From Sporosarcina sp. E16_8 (GTDB taxonomy: Bacteria; Bacillota; Bacilli; Bacillales_A; Planococcaceae), in NCBI RefSeq assembly GCF_017347095.1, contig NZ_JADPRZ010000028.1, positions 1 to 43,504 on the forward strand: a DNA stretch of 43,504 nt. Reading direction: 5' to 3'. Positions 35,909 through 43,504 of the stretch are shown here, in pieces. How positions within the stretch are numbered: the first letter of the stretch is position 1; each line of letters begins with the position of its first letter. Under the pieces are notes generated by a model. The model had not been told where the DNA came from and searched no databases. It was given only the letters and a program-made list of their open reading frames with translations. The position numbers were made by a program, and so were the translations under genes.

Positions 35909-36421
35909 TTAGTGTTTACCCTTTTTCTTTTCTTCGCGTTCCCGAAGAATATCACTGCGGTCTCGAAGCATATGTTTATGAATGACAGCATCGCTGCCGA
36001 ATGGAAGAAGTGTCATAGATTGTTCCATTTTACTAGCCAGGTCAGAAATGCTAGTTGATAGGCTAGTGATTTGGAATGATTCGAATGGCAGATTATGTTC
36101 CAACCGGTTGACTGCTTTTGTTACATCGTAAACTAACTTGTCAACATCAATTTCTTCCGTGAATACAGGATAGTTAGCAAGGAAAGTCGGAAACTTTGTC
36201 ATTGCTTTGTTTAGTGTACGGGATGCTCCTGTATTATTACCTCTGCGCCAATGATACATACCTGTAGCAAGGAGGATATAGGTTGCCAACGGGTGATCTT
36301 TATCGCTGTCTGGAATGGATTTCCAATACTCTTCCAGTACCTCGTGGCATTCAAAGTAGTCTTGATTGCTATTGAAATAAACAATAAAATTTACGAATAG
36401 CGGATGATGATACGGATGCAT
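35909..36421 (-). CDS. ypuF: DUF309 protein YpuF
   Basis: A 170-residue alpha-helical protein of family DUF309, recognised by NQDYFECHEVLEEYW and the ATGMYHWRRGN helix near the middle. The conserved His-Glu in ECHEVLE suggests metal binding, but the function is unknown. The C-terminus is highly charged. The ATG at 36421 has AAAGGA eight bases upstream; an ATG 18 bases earlier has none. It is divergent from scpA with a gap of under 50 bases. The ribT-ypuF-scpA neighbourhood matches B. subtilis. Confidence 0.86.
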   Translation of the reverse strand: MHPYHHPLFVNFIVYFNSNQDYFECHEVLEEYWKSIPDSDKDHPLATYILLATGMYHWRRGNNTGASRTLNKAMTKFPTFLANYPVFTEEIDVDKLVYDVTKAVNRLEHNLPFESFQITSLSTSISDLASKMEQSMTLLPFGSDAVIHKHMLRDRSDILREREEKKKGKH

Positions 36422-36467
36422 GTAATCAGTCCTTTCCATAGTCTGAAAGATAGGTAGGTGTCACGGA

Positions 36468-37217
36468 ATGACATATCAAGTGAAATTAGAGGCTTTTGAA
36501 GGGCCACTAGATCTATTATTGCATTTAATCAACCGACTTGAAATTGATATATACGATATCCCGATGGCGGAACTGACAGCGCAGTACATAGAACACCTCC
36601 AAGCGATGCGCGTATTGCAATTAGATGAGTTAAGTGAATATCTTGTTCTTGCAGCAACGCTGATTGAAATTAAGAGCAAATTGCTTCTACCTGTCCATGA
36701 AGGCGAAGAGTTTGATGACGACTTTGACTTCGACTTGGAAGATGATCCTCGTGACGAGTTAGTTGCTCGCTTGATTGAATACAAAAAATATAAAGAGGCA
36801 GCAATTAGTCTGAAAGAATCTGCAGATGAGCGATCTGGTCATTTTACCAAACCACCCGAAGATCTTACGGAGTTTGGTGATATTGTGGCGAGTGAGTCGG
36901 ATGAAAATTTGAACGTTTTCGATTTAATTGGTGCATTTCAAAAGATGCTTCACAGAAAACGTTTGAAGGCACCTATGACAGCAAGTATTTCTAAGACGGA
37001 AGTATCGATCAGTGAAAAGATGGATGAAATTATGGCAATACTAGAAAAAGGCGGCGGGAAATGTAATTTCTATGCCTTATTTGACAAGGGCGAGACCACA
37101 GATCTAGTCGTAACTTTTCTATCATTGCTTGAATTGATGAAACGGCGAGACATCATTGTCAGTCAGGCAGGTAATTTCGACGATTTGACAGTGGCGTACC
37201 GACGGGAGGATGAGTGA
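36468..37217 (+). CDS. scpA: Segregation and condensation protein A
   Basis: A 249-residue kleisin subunit of the SMC-ScpAB condensin. The N-terminal block KLEAFEGPLDLLLHLINR binds the SMC neck, an acidic linker spans about 78-100, and the C-terminal winged helix binds the SMC head (TFLSLLELMKRRDI). GGTAGGTG lies about eight bases before the ATG. It overlaps or nearly touches scpB. Confidence 0.95.
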   Translation: MTYQVKLEAFEGPLDLLLHLINRLEIDIYDIPMAELTAQYIEHLQAMRVLQLDELSEYLVLAATLIEIKSKLLLPVHEGEEFDDDFDFDLEDDPRDELVARLIEYKKYKEAAISLKESADERSGHFTKPPEDLTEFGDIVASESDENLNVFDLIGAFQKMLHRKRLKAPMTASISKTEVSISEKMDEIMAILEKGGGKCNFYALFDKGETTDLVVTFLSLLELMKRRDIIVSQAGNFDDLTVAYRREDE

Positions 37218-37218
37218 A

Positions 37219-37830
37219 ATGGAATTTAAAGACCGTTTGCCCGGGATGATTGAAAGTTTTTTATTCATCGTAGGGGATGAAGGGTTAACGATTAAACAGT
37301 TAATCACCCTAACGGAGTGTAAAGAATCAGAAGTAGCTAAGGCACTTGATAGGCTGTGCAAGAGTTATGAAGAACGCAAAGAGAGCGGCATTATGCTGAA
37401 GCAGTTTGGAGGGGCATATCGTCTAGTGACGAAAGCTGATTTCGCTGAGGATATAAAACGGTTGTTGGAAAATCCATCTCCGAAATCTATGACCCAGGCA
37501 TCTCTTGAAGTATTGGCGATTATCGCATACAGGCAACCTGTGACGCGTGTTGAAATCGACGATCTAAGGGGTGTCAAATCCGAGGGACCTATTAACACGC
37601 TTATTGCCAAGGGACTCATAATGGAAAAAGGCCGATCGGAAGGAAGTGGACGAGCGATTCTCTTTGGCACAACAGACTTGTTCCTGGATCGTTTCGGGTT
37701 GGCATCACTAAACGGGTTGCCACCCCTTTCCCAGGAAGAAGAAGGAGAAACGGTTGAAACAGACTTGTTTATGACAAAGTTCCAAGAAGCGTTTGCGATG
37801 GAAAATGACGGAGGAGGAAACATTTCTTGA
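37219..37830 (+). CDS. scpB: Segregation and condensation protein B
   Basis: A 203-residue protein of two winged helices that dimerises and binds ScpA. SLEVLAIIAYRQPVTRVEID and GVKSEGPINTLIAKGLI are the family hallmarks. ATG 37219 is preferred, nine bases after GGGAGG; ATG 37210 overlaps scpA but has the ribosome site directly against it. Its stop overlaps the TTG start of the next gene. Confidence 0.95.
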   Translation: MEFKDRLPGMIESFLFIVGDEGLTIKQLITLTECKESEVAKALDRLCKSYEERKESGIMLKQFGGAYRLVTKADFAEDIKRLLENPSPKSMTQASLEVLAIIAYRQPVTRVEIDDLRGVKSEGPINTLIAKGLIMEKGRSEGSGRAILFGTTDLFLDRFGLASLNGLPPLSQEEEGETVETDLFMTKFQEAFAMENDGGGNIS

Positions 37831-38828
37831 AACGGGCGATAATCGTTGTCCTATTTTTCACGTTACTTGTTGGCGGAAGTTTGAAAGAAGTCGCTGCGTC
37901 AGGCCAATCATGGGCCGTTATTGACGCTGACACGGGCAGATTGTTGGAAGGTCATAACGAAAACGTTAGATTGCCGATTGCCAGTCTAACAAAAATATGG
38001 ACGGCGTTTACGTTCATTGAAAGTGTAACAGCGCCCGGAGATGTCGAAATTTCACCACAAGCTGCTTCGACTGAAGGATCGTCCCTTTATTTACCGCAAG
38101 GGATGAAGATTGAAGCAGAAGCCCTGCTAACTGGCCTGATGCTACGGTCGGGCAACGATGCGGCACGTGCGCTAGCAGAACATGCGGGTGGTTCAATGGA
38201 TGGCTTCGTGGACCTGATGAATGACAAGGCGCTGGTGTATGGATTAAATGATACTGTCTTTTCGAATCCGTCAGGACTGCATGATGAACGTCATTTATCT
38301 ACTGCATACGAAACGGCATTGATGTTGCACTATGCGATGCAAAATGACCAGTTCCGCAAAATTGCTACCACAAAGAATTTTAGTTACCAGGGGAAGGATC
38401 AGGCCTATAGCTGGCGCAATAAACACCGGCTCATTCATTCTGAACCGACAGCAATTGCAGGAAAGACTGGCTTTACAAAAGCCGCGGGTAGGACACTTGC
38501 AACCTATTTTGAGAAAGATGGCAAAAATATCATTGTTGTCACACTGAACGATGGAGACGATTGGAATACACATAGAAGTTTAGCCAATAAAGTGTTTTCC
38601 TCTTTCAAAATGGTGACTGTCGCTAAAAAAGGGGTATATGATATTCTTCCTGGTGTAGAAGCGGAGCTGGCTAGGCCCATCCGCTTATTGTTGAAAAAAG
38701 GGGAGAAATCGAACTTGTCGAATGTCCTTATTATCCCCCGTGGGAAAAATGAAAAAAGTACAGGGCATTGGACCGTGTCACTCGGCGATGAGCCACTGAT
38801 TACGGCGGAAGTCCTTATAAAACAATGA
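37827..38828 (+). CDS. D-alanyl-D-alanine carboxypeptidase (low-molecular-weight PBP)
   Basis: A 333-residue exported serine peptidase trimming peptidoglycan stem peptides. After an N-terminal signal (1-24) come the three active-site motifs: SLTK (Ser53, Lys56), SGN (108-110) and KTG (213-215). The TTG start overlaps the scpB stop, with GGAGGAGG upstream. The position between scpB and rluB is that of sporulation gene dacB in B. subtilis. spmA and spmB, normally its partners, are missing. DacF is the alternative, since dacF is also missing from its usual place before spoIIAA. Confidence 0.9.
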   Translation: MKRAIIVVLFFTLLVGGSLKEVAASGQSWAVIDADTGRLLEGHNENVRLPIASLTKIWTAFTFIESVTAPGDVEISPQAASTEGSSLYLPQGMKIEAEALLTGLMLRSGNDAARALAEHAGGSMDGFVDLMNDKALVYGLNDTVFSNPSGLHDERHLSTAYETALMLHYAMQNDQFRKIATTKNFSYQGKDQAYSWRNKHRLIHSEPTAIAGKTGFTKAAGRTLATYFEKDGKNIIVVTLNDGDDWNTHRSLANKVFSSFKMVTVAKKGVYDILPGVEAELARPIRLLLKKGEKSNLSNVLIIPRGKNEKSTGHWTVSLGDEPLITAEVLIKQ

Positions 38829-38905
38829 AACATTGTCAACGGCAAAAAAAACAATAAACTTCAAGCATTTATTAATTGGAAAAATGCAATTGTGACGGTT
38901 TGGGG

Positions 38906-38940
38906 AAGACTGACGCTATATAGGTCAGTCCTCTTTTCAT
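38906..38940 (+). terminator. Terminator after the D,D-carboxypeptidase gene
   Basis: GACTGAC pairs with GTCAGTC around a nine-base loop, followed by CTCTTTTC. Confidence 0.65.
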
Positions 38941-39002
38941 TTACTACAAAGTGTGACATAATTTTTTAAAAGGTAAGAAAGTATAAGTTTTTTGACCTGG
39001 AA

Positions 39003-39125
39003 CAGTGTCTAGACTTCAGGCGCCAGCCGCTAGGGTCATAAGCAATCCAGCTATGTGGCAAAAAGCGCCACGTCGCTGGATTGACTTATGCCTGTCGCGT
39101 CTAGCGGGCGCCTTACGCTTTTCTT
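39003..39125. repeat. Long palindromic intergenic repeat upstream of rluB
   Basis: A ~94-base hairpin at 39019-39112: GGCGCC and CCGCTAG at the base, TCATAAG/CTTATG in the middle, AATCCAGC/GCTGGATT and GTGGC/GCCAC at the tip. The flanks GTCTAGACTTCAGG and CTTACGCTTTTCTT match the element at 24183-24425. The layout of the tip (outer stem, 3-base gap, 5-bp inner stem) also matches, although here the loop is AAAAAGC. Confidence 0.85.
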
Positions 39126-39149
39126 ACAGAATGAAGATGGGGTGACGTA

Positions 39150-39881
39150 ATGGAAAGATTACAGAAAGTGTTGGCACAAGCAGGCGTGGCATCACGTAGA
39201 AAATCAGAAACACTAATTGTAGCAGGAAAAGTTAAAGTGAACGGTGTCGTCGTAACAGAGCTTGGAACAAAAGTATCTAGTTCGGATCGTGTAGAAGTTG
39301 AAGGCGTTCAGCTTGTTAAAGAGACTTACGTCTACTTCTTATTATATAAACCAAGAGGGATCATTTCGACAGTGGATGACGAGAAAGGCAGGAAGACAGT
39401 ATTAGACCTATTCCCGCAAATCGAACAACGAATTTTTCCAGTTGGGCGTCTTGACTATGATACATCCGGCGTTATTATCATGACGAATGATGGAGATTTC
39501 TCTTACTTAATGACACATCCGAAATTCGGTATTAAGAAAAAGTATATTGCGAAAGTAAAAGGAATTCCTGGTCGTGAAGCGCTGCGCAAGCTTGAGACTG
39601 GAATTGACCTAGAAGACGGCAGAACTGCCCCTGCACATGTGAAAATGCAGTCAGTAGATAAAAAAAGTGAATCTGCACTTATTGAGATTACAATACATGA
39701 AGGCAAAAATCGTCAAGTACGCCGCATGTTCGATGCGATTGGATGTCCTGTCCAAAAACTTCGTAGGGAATCATTTGGTAACGTAACGACTCACGGTTTA
39801 AATGCTGGAGACGCACGGGAACTAACAAAACATGAAGTGAAACAGCTACGTGTCCTCGCAGAAACAGGTAAAATAGGCTGA
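39150..39881 (+). CDS. rluB: 23S rRNA pseudouridine synthase B
   Basis: A 243-residue pseudouridine synthase of the RsuA/RluB group. An N-terminal S4 RNA-binding domain (RLQKVLAQAGVASRRKSE) precedes the catalytic domain with nucleophile Asp in VGRLDYDTSGVIIMTNDG and the EGKNRQVRRMFDAIG motif. It modifies a uridine in the peptidyl-transferase region of 23S rRNA. GGGGTGA is close before the ATG. As in B. subtilis it lies directly before resABC. Confidence 0.93.
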   Translation: MERLQKVLAQAGVASRRKSETLIVAGKVKVNGVVVTELGTKVSSSDRVEVEGVQLVKETYVYFLLYKPRGIISTVDDEKGRKTVLDLFPQIEQRIFPVGRLDYDTSGVIIMTNDGDFSYLMTHPKFGIKKKYIAKVKGIPGREALRKLETGIDLEDGRTAPAHVKMQSVDKKSESALIEITIHEGKNRQVRRMFDAIGCPVQKLRRESFGNVTTHGLNAGDARELTKHEVKQLRVLAETGKIG

Positions 39882-39942
39882 TTTCGATTCAATTGTTCAC
39901 AATCCCTTCAATTATGACCCGTCTTTACATAGGTCTATTTGT

Positions 39943-39948
39943 TATAAT
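39943..39948 (+). promoter_or_regulatory. -10 box upstream of resA
   Basis: TATAAT preceded by TTG, about 39 bases before the resA ATG. No good -35 stands at 16-18 bases, so an activator-dependent or extended -10 promoter is possible. Confidence 0.4.
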
Positions 39949-39986
39949 TAAAGGCAGAACTTATTTATCGTAAGGGGGCAATACGT

Positions 39987-40517
39987 ATGGCTAAGGCGGG
40001 GCAAAAGAAAACACGTCTTATTATAAGGACAATTGTCCTATTACTTCTCGTTTCGGCAGTTGTTTATACAATTGCATCGAAGGATAAAGTAAAGGTATTA
40101 GCGGTAGGGGATAAAGCACCGGATTTCGAGCTTGTCGATTTGGAAGGCAATAAACATCGGTTATCTGATTACAAAGGTGAAGGAGTTTTCCTGAATTTCT
40201 GGGGAACTTGGTGCGGGCCATGTAAAAAAGAAATGCCGTATATGGAAAATCAACATAAAGCATTCGAAGAAAAAGGTGTCAAAATCCTTGCTGTGAATAT
40301 CGCCGAATCTAATTTGAAGGTTGAAACGTTCAGGGATCAGTATGGCCTAACTTTCCCTATCGTTATTGATAAGGACAAGAGTGTTAAGGAAGCCTATAAT
40401 ATAGTGCCACTTCCAACGACCTTCCTCATCAATAAGGATGGAAGAATAGAGAAAATTATAACAAGGGAAATGTCTGAAAAAGAGATTATTTCACTCATGG
40501 AAAGCATTCAACCCTAA
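39987..40517 (+). CDS. resA: Membrane-anchored thiol-disulfide oxidoreductase ResA
   Basis: A 176-residue thioredoxin-like protein held by one N-terminal helix (11-29), with its domain outside the membrane. The active site is WCGPC (75-79) followed by KKEMPYME with the conserved Glu. The cis-Pro is in PLPTTFLI. It reduces apocytochrome c cysteines before haem attachment. AAGGGGGC precedes the ATG. It is the first gene of the res operon. Confidence 0.96.
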   Translation: MAKAGQKKTRLIIRTIVLLLLVSAVVYTIASKDKVKVLAVGDKAPDFELVDLEGNKHRLSDYKGEGVFLNFWGTWCGPCKKEMPYMENQHKAFEEKGVKILAVNIAESNLKVETFRDQYGLTFPIVIDKDKSVKEAYNIVPLPTTFLINKDGRIEKIITREMSEKEIISLMESIQP

Positions 40518-40533
40518 TAAGGAGTAATCCAAA

Positions 40534-42183
40534 ATGAGCAAAATCAAATGCCAGTGCGGTCATGATAATCCATTTGGCACAGTGCTTTGTGAGCGATGTG
40601 GTCGACCGCAAACTGAAGAAGCGAAAGAAAGTAAACTTGTTGATATGCGCTACGAAGGTGCTGCAAGAAGATCGCAGACGTATAAACGGTCAATCATCGA
40701 TAAAATATGGAATTTCTTTTCAAGTGTGAAAATTGGAATCAGTATTATCGTTGCGGTTCTCGCGACAGCTGCGATAGGTACGATTTTCCCGCAAAAGTTG
40801 TACGTGGCCGCATCAACTGAGGCGGAGTATGCAGCTTATTACGAACGGCTTTACGGATTAGCGGGCACAATTTATTACAAACTTGGTTTTCATGACATGT
40901 ATAATAGCTGGTGGTTCATCACATTGGTGGGGATGCTTGGAACTTCAATCATTATCGCCAGTGTTGACCGGGTTATCCCGCTTTATAAGTCATTGAAAAA
41001 GCAACGTACGAAACGCCATCCTTCATTCATGAAGAAACAGCGAATCTATGGCGAAGGACTGTCAGAAGATCCAGAAGCCGCACTTATAAAAGCGGAGGAG
41101 AAACTGAAGGAACTTCGTTACAATGTTAAGATTGAGGACGGAGCAATACTAGCAGAGAAAAACCGTTTTTCAAGATGGGGCCCGTACGTCAATCATTTAG
41201 GGCTTATCATTTTCCTATTTGGTATTCTACTGCGCGGTATCCCCGGGTTTTATGTTGATGAAACAATGTGGATTCGCGAAGGGGAAACGCGCTCTATTCC
41301 TGGCGCAGAAGGTTATTATTTGGAAAGTAAAGAATTCATCATGGAAAACTACACAAAAGAGGAAGCCGATGAGGTATTCGGTGATGCGCTCGAACGTGTA
41401 GGCATGATTGCGAAAAATTATCAAACAGATGTCGCTTTATTCCAGACGCCTGAAGGCGGTCTCCCGGGATCCGATCAAATGGACTTCGTAAAAGATTACT
41501 CCATCATTGTCAATAAACCGTTGAAGTTTGATGGATTCAACGTCTTCCAAATGGATTTTCGTTTAGATGAATTAAAATCCATGACATTCCAATTAACTGA
41601 AAAAGCTACGGAATCCTCACTTGGCGAGTTTACGGTAGATCTTACTAATCCGGGCCGTGAATATGAACTTGATAATGGCGCACGCGTTATTTTGAGCGAT
41701 TATTATCCGGATTATGACGGCGTTAAAGATGGAGAGCCGGTATCTAAATCTCCAATACCGAACAATCCTGCATTCATCTTTAAAATGGTGACGCCGGCCA
41801 AACCGGAGGGTGAAATGAGTTTCGTCGCCATCAAACAAACTCTTGAAACGGAAGTCAACGATTATAAAGTGAAATTCATCAGTGCTGAAACCCGCGATAT
41901 ATCCGGGCTTACGGTACGTAAAGATAAAACATTATATCTTCTACTTTTAGGTGGAATTATCTTTATGATTGGTGTTTCGCAAGGAGCTTATTGGAACCAT
42001 AGACGGATTTGGATTCAAAAAGGGTCTAATGGTGAGCTGCTGATAGCTGGCCATACGAATAAAAACTGGTTCTCCTTGAAAAAAGAGTTGGATCAAGTGA
42101 AAGACGTTGCAAATTTACCTTCTTATGAAGACAGACAGGACAAGGAATCTATCTTGCAGGATAAGGAAGTGGACAAAGTATAA
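40534..42183 (+). CDS. resB: Cytochrome c biogenesis protein ResB
   Basis: A 549-residue component of the system II haem-attachment complex with ResC. A short zinc-ribbon-like N-terminus, CQCG...CERCG (7-23), precedes the first helix (about 66-86). Helices follow near 125-143 and 221-240, then a large external domain and a last helix near 468-488. AAGGAG precedes the ATG, 16 bases after resA. Its stop overlaps the resC start (TAATG). Confidence 0.95.
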   Translation: MSKIKCQCGHDNPFGTVLCERCGRPQTEEAKESKLVDMRYEGAARRSQTYKRSIIDKIWNFFSSVKIGISIIVAVLATAAIGTIFPQKLYVAASTEAEYAAYYERLYGLAGTIYYKLGFHDMYNSWWFITLVGMLGTSIIIASVDRVIPLYKSLKKQRTKRHPSFMKKQRIYGEGLSEDPEAALIKAEEKLKELRYNVKIEDGAILAEKNRFSRWGPYVNHLGLIIFLFGILLRGIPGFYVDETMWIREGETRSIPGAEGYYLESKEFIMENYTKEEADEVFGDALERVGMIAKNYQTDVALFQTPEGGLPGSDQMDFVKDYSIIVNKPLKFDGFNVFQMDFRLDELKSMTFQLTEKATESSLGEFTVDLTNPGREYELDNGARVILSDYYPDYDGVKDGEPVSKSPIPNNPAFIFKMVTPAKPEGEMSFVAIKQTLETEVNDYKVKFISAETRDISGLTVRKDKTLYLLLLGGIIFMIGVSQGAYWNHRRIWIQKGSNGELLIAGHTNKNWFSLKKELDQVKDVANLPSYEDRQDKESILQDKEVDKV

Positions 42184-43367
42184 TGGGACTTGCATCGTTA
42201 AGCTCCAACTTGTTGTTTGTTTCATTTATCGCTTACCTCGTCGCGACGCTATTTTTTGGCGGTGCGGTGAAGGGTGCTAAATCTGAAGCAACTTATAAAA
42301 ATAACCGGTGGGGAAAAATTGCGATTACCATTACGGTCATCGGTTTCATTACCCATGTCGGCTACTTCATCACACGCTGGATGGCATCAGGTCATGCTCC
42401 AGTAAGTAATATGTTCGAATTTACGACAGCATTTGGAATGATGCTTGTCGGGGCGTTCATTCTTCTGTTTTACTTATATAGAACACCATCACTGGGCTTG
42501 TTTGCTCTACCAATCGCGATTATTATTATCGGCTATGCAAGTATGTTCCCAAGAGAAATAACACCACTAATTCCAGCACTGAAAAGTTACTGGTTGACAG
42601 TTCATGTAATTACAGCTGCACTAGGTGAGTCGATTCTCGCGATTAGTGCTGTAGCGGGACTGATTTATTTATTGAAGAATATCGACATGACGAAAAAGTC
42701 GAAACAGCGTTTCTGGCTTGAGGCGGTTATTTTCACGCTTATCTTAGTAGTCGGTTTCGTATTATCTTCGTCTACGTTTAAATTGACAGGCTATGAAGCA
42801 GAGTTCACTTATATTGATAAAAATGAACAACCTGCTAAAATCGAGTACAATTATCCACCACTTTTCGGAATGGCTGGCTACGAATCGCTTACACCAGATG
42901 TGATGACGCCGTGGGCTGAGATGCCTCCAATCGTCAATGCGAAGACGTTGACGACGTTCGTCTGGTCAGTGGCAAGCGGAATTCTTCTTTACTTGATTCT
43001 TAGACTCATTTTCCGTCGTCCAATTGCAACATTGTTGCAACCATTCGCTAAAAAAGCAAATTCGCAATTAATGGATGAAATTGGATACCGGGCAGTTATG
43101 ATCGGTTTCCCTATCTTTACACTGGGTGCACTCATCTTCGCTATGATCTGGGCGCATGAAGCGTGGTCTAGGTTCTGGGGATGGGATCCAAAAGAAGTAT
43201 GGGCGCTTATCACATGGTTATTCTATGCTGCATTCCTTCACTTGCGTTTATCACGCGGTTGGGATGGCGAAAAATCGGCATGGCTTGCGGTTATCGGTTT
43301 CGTCATAATCATGTTTAACCTGATTGCAGTGAACTTGATTATTGCTGGTTTGCATTCATACGCTTAA
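42183..43367 (+). CDS. resC: Cytochrome c synthase subunit ResC (CcsA-like)
   Basis: A 394-residue haem-handling protein with about eight helices. The tryptophan-rich WWD motif [18 protein letters not shown] lies near the C-terminus, with flanking His residues for haem ([15 protein letters not shown]). It works with ResB to move and attach haem to c-type cytochromes. Its ATG overlaps the resB stop. In B. subtilis resD and resE follow; here a terminator and a group II intron follow before the window ends. Confidence 0.95.
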   Translation: MGLASLSSNLLFVSFIAYLVATLFFGGAVKGAKSEATYKNNRWGKIAITITVIGFITHVGYFITRWMASGHAPVSNMFEFTTAFGMMLVGAFILLFYLYRTPSLGLFALPIAIIIIGYASMFPREITPLIPALKSYWLTVHVITAALGESILAISAVAGLIYLLKNIDMTKKSKQRFWLEAVIFTLILVVGFVLSSSTFKLTGYEAEFTYIDKNEQPAKIEYNYPPLFGMAGYESLTPDVMTPWAEMPPIVNAKTLTTFVWSVASGILLYLILRLIFRRPIATLLQPFAKKANSQLMDEIGYRAVMIGFPIFTLGALIFAMIWAHEAWSRFWGWDPKEVWALITWLFYAAFLHLRLSRGWDGEKSAWLAVIGFVIIMFNLIAVNLIIAGLHSYA

Positions 43368-43377
43368 CTCATTAAGG

Positions 43378-43412
43378 CTGCCTAGTAGTTAGATAACTAC
43401 TAGGCAGTTTTT
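43378..43412 (+). terminator. Terminator of resABC
   Basis: CTGCCTAGTAGTT pairs perfectly with AACTACTAGGCAG around a four-base loop, then TTTTT. The T-run abuts the first base of the group II intron. Confidence 0.93.
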
Positions 43413-43504
43413 GTGCGCCCAGCATGGGCGTAATCTATAGGGTGGAAGTCCCGAACTGTGAAGGTAGAAGTAACAGTTAGCTTAACGCAAGGGTGTCCAT
43501 GGCG
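43413..43504 (+). mobile_element. 5' end of a group IIC intron (cut by the window edge)
   Basis: Begins GTGCGCCCAGCATGGGCG (GTGCG start plus GCCC/GGGC hairpin) and continues with the domain I blocks AGGGTGGAAGTCCCGAACTG, AGGTAGAAGTAACAGTTAGC and AACGCAAGGGTGTCC. These are the conserved 5' features of bacterial class C group II introns such as B.h.I1. Insertion right after a Rho-independent terminator is the known target habit of this class. The reverse transcriptase gene and 3' end lie beyond the window. Confidence 0.93.

Noticed and set aside
37365..37823. Minus-strand 152-codon frame opposite scpB
   Set aside because: It is an antisense shadow of a well-supported gene and has no ribosome site.
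39019..39112. The long palindrome as terminator of the D,D-carboxypeptidase gene
   Set aside because: No T-run follows the stem, a separate terminator lies at 38906-38940, and the ends match another dispersed repeat.

Overview
The window reads as chromosomal DNA of an endospore-forming member of the Bacillales, most like the Sporosarcina/Planococcaceae side. The evidence is the gene order nudF - fur - xerD - deoB - pdp - spoIIAA/AB/sigF - spoVAF - lysA - ribT - ypuF - scpA/scpB - dac - rluB - resA/resB/resC. This is the Bacillus subtilis order with several losses. Low-GC codon use, AGGAGG-type ribosome binding sites, frequent GTG/TTG starts and many sporulation genes agree with it. The genus is an inference; no 16S rRNA gene is present.

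Layout. (1) 1-4200: part of a homoprotocatechuate (4-hydroxyphenylacetate) catabolic cluster: a DapA-superfamily aldolase boxed by 85-bp inverted repeats, then hpaE and hpaD. (2) 4300-13060: an ABC importer of the COG2984/4120/1101 (TrpXYZ-like) type with two paralogous lipoproteins. One sits 4.7 kb upstream as an orphan and the other lies in a complete operon. Both have the same -35/-10 promoter preceded by a cre-like box. Between them are a VLRF1/baeRF release-factor-like protein, a LysM plus beta-propeller protein, a small basic protein, a short spo0E-family gene and a ~700-bp gene-free block. (3) 13100-18000: FAD oxidoreductase, YhcN/YlaJ lipoprotein, exoA, a decayed VOC/PhnB gene, an SRPBCC protein and an MFS transporter. 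(4) 18050-23000: guanine riboswitch-controlled xpt-pbuX, a Cof-type phosphatase and a CNT nucleoside transporter. (5) 23045-23170: a six-unit 21-bp tandem repeat. (6) 23250-34640: aldo/keto reductase, nudF, a five-helix membrane protein in the spoIIM position, fur, xerD, deoB-pdp, the sigma-H-driven spoIIA operon joined to a spoVAF-like gene, and lysA with a tiny membrane protein overlapping its end. (7) 34840-39881: ribT, a dead tyrosine-recombinase remnant, ypuF, scpAB, a D,D-carboxypeptidase and rluB. (8) 39987-43412: the cytochrome c maturation genes resABC. Directly after their terminator lies the 5' end of a group IIC intron, cut by the window edge.

How it fits together. Nucleoside and purine salvage genes (xpt, pbuX, CNT transporter, deoB, pdp) form two nearby blocks. 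The sporulation core controls forespore sigma-F, and several other genes (YhcN/YlaJ, Spo0E, the signal-less LysM protein, SpoVAF) look sporulation-linked. Most of the window is conserved core chromosome. The unusual material lies between genes: a structured repeat family whose stems covary between copies, the inverted repeats around the aldolase gene, the 21-bp tandem array, the integrase scar and the terminator-associated intron. I found no CRISPR array, tRNA, rRNA or intact insertion sequence.
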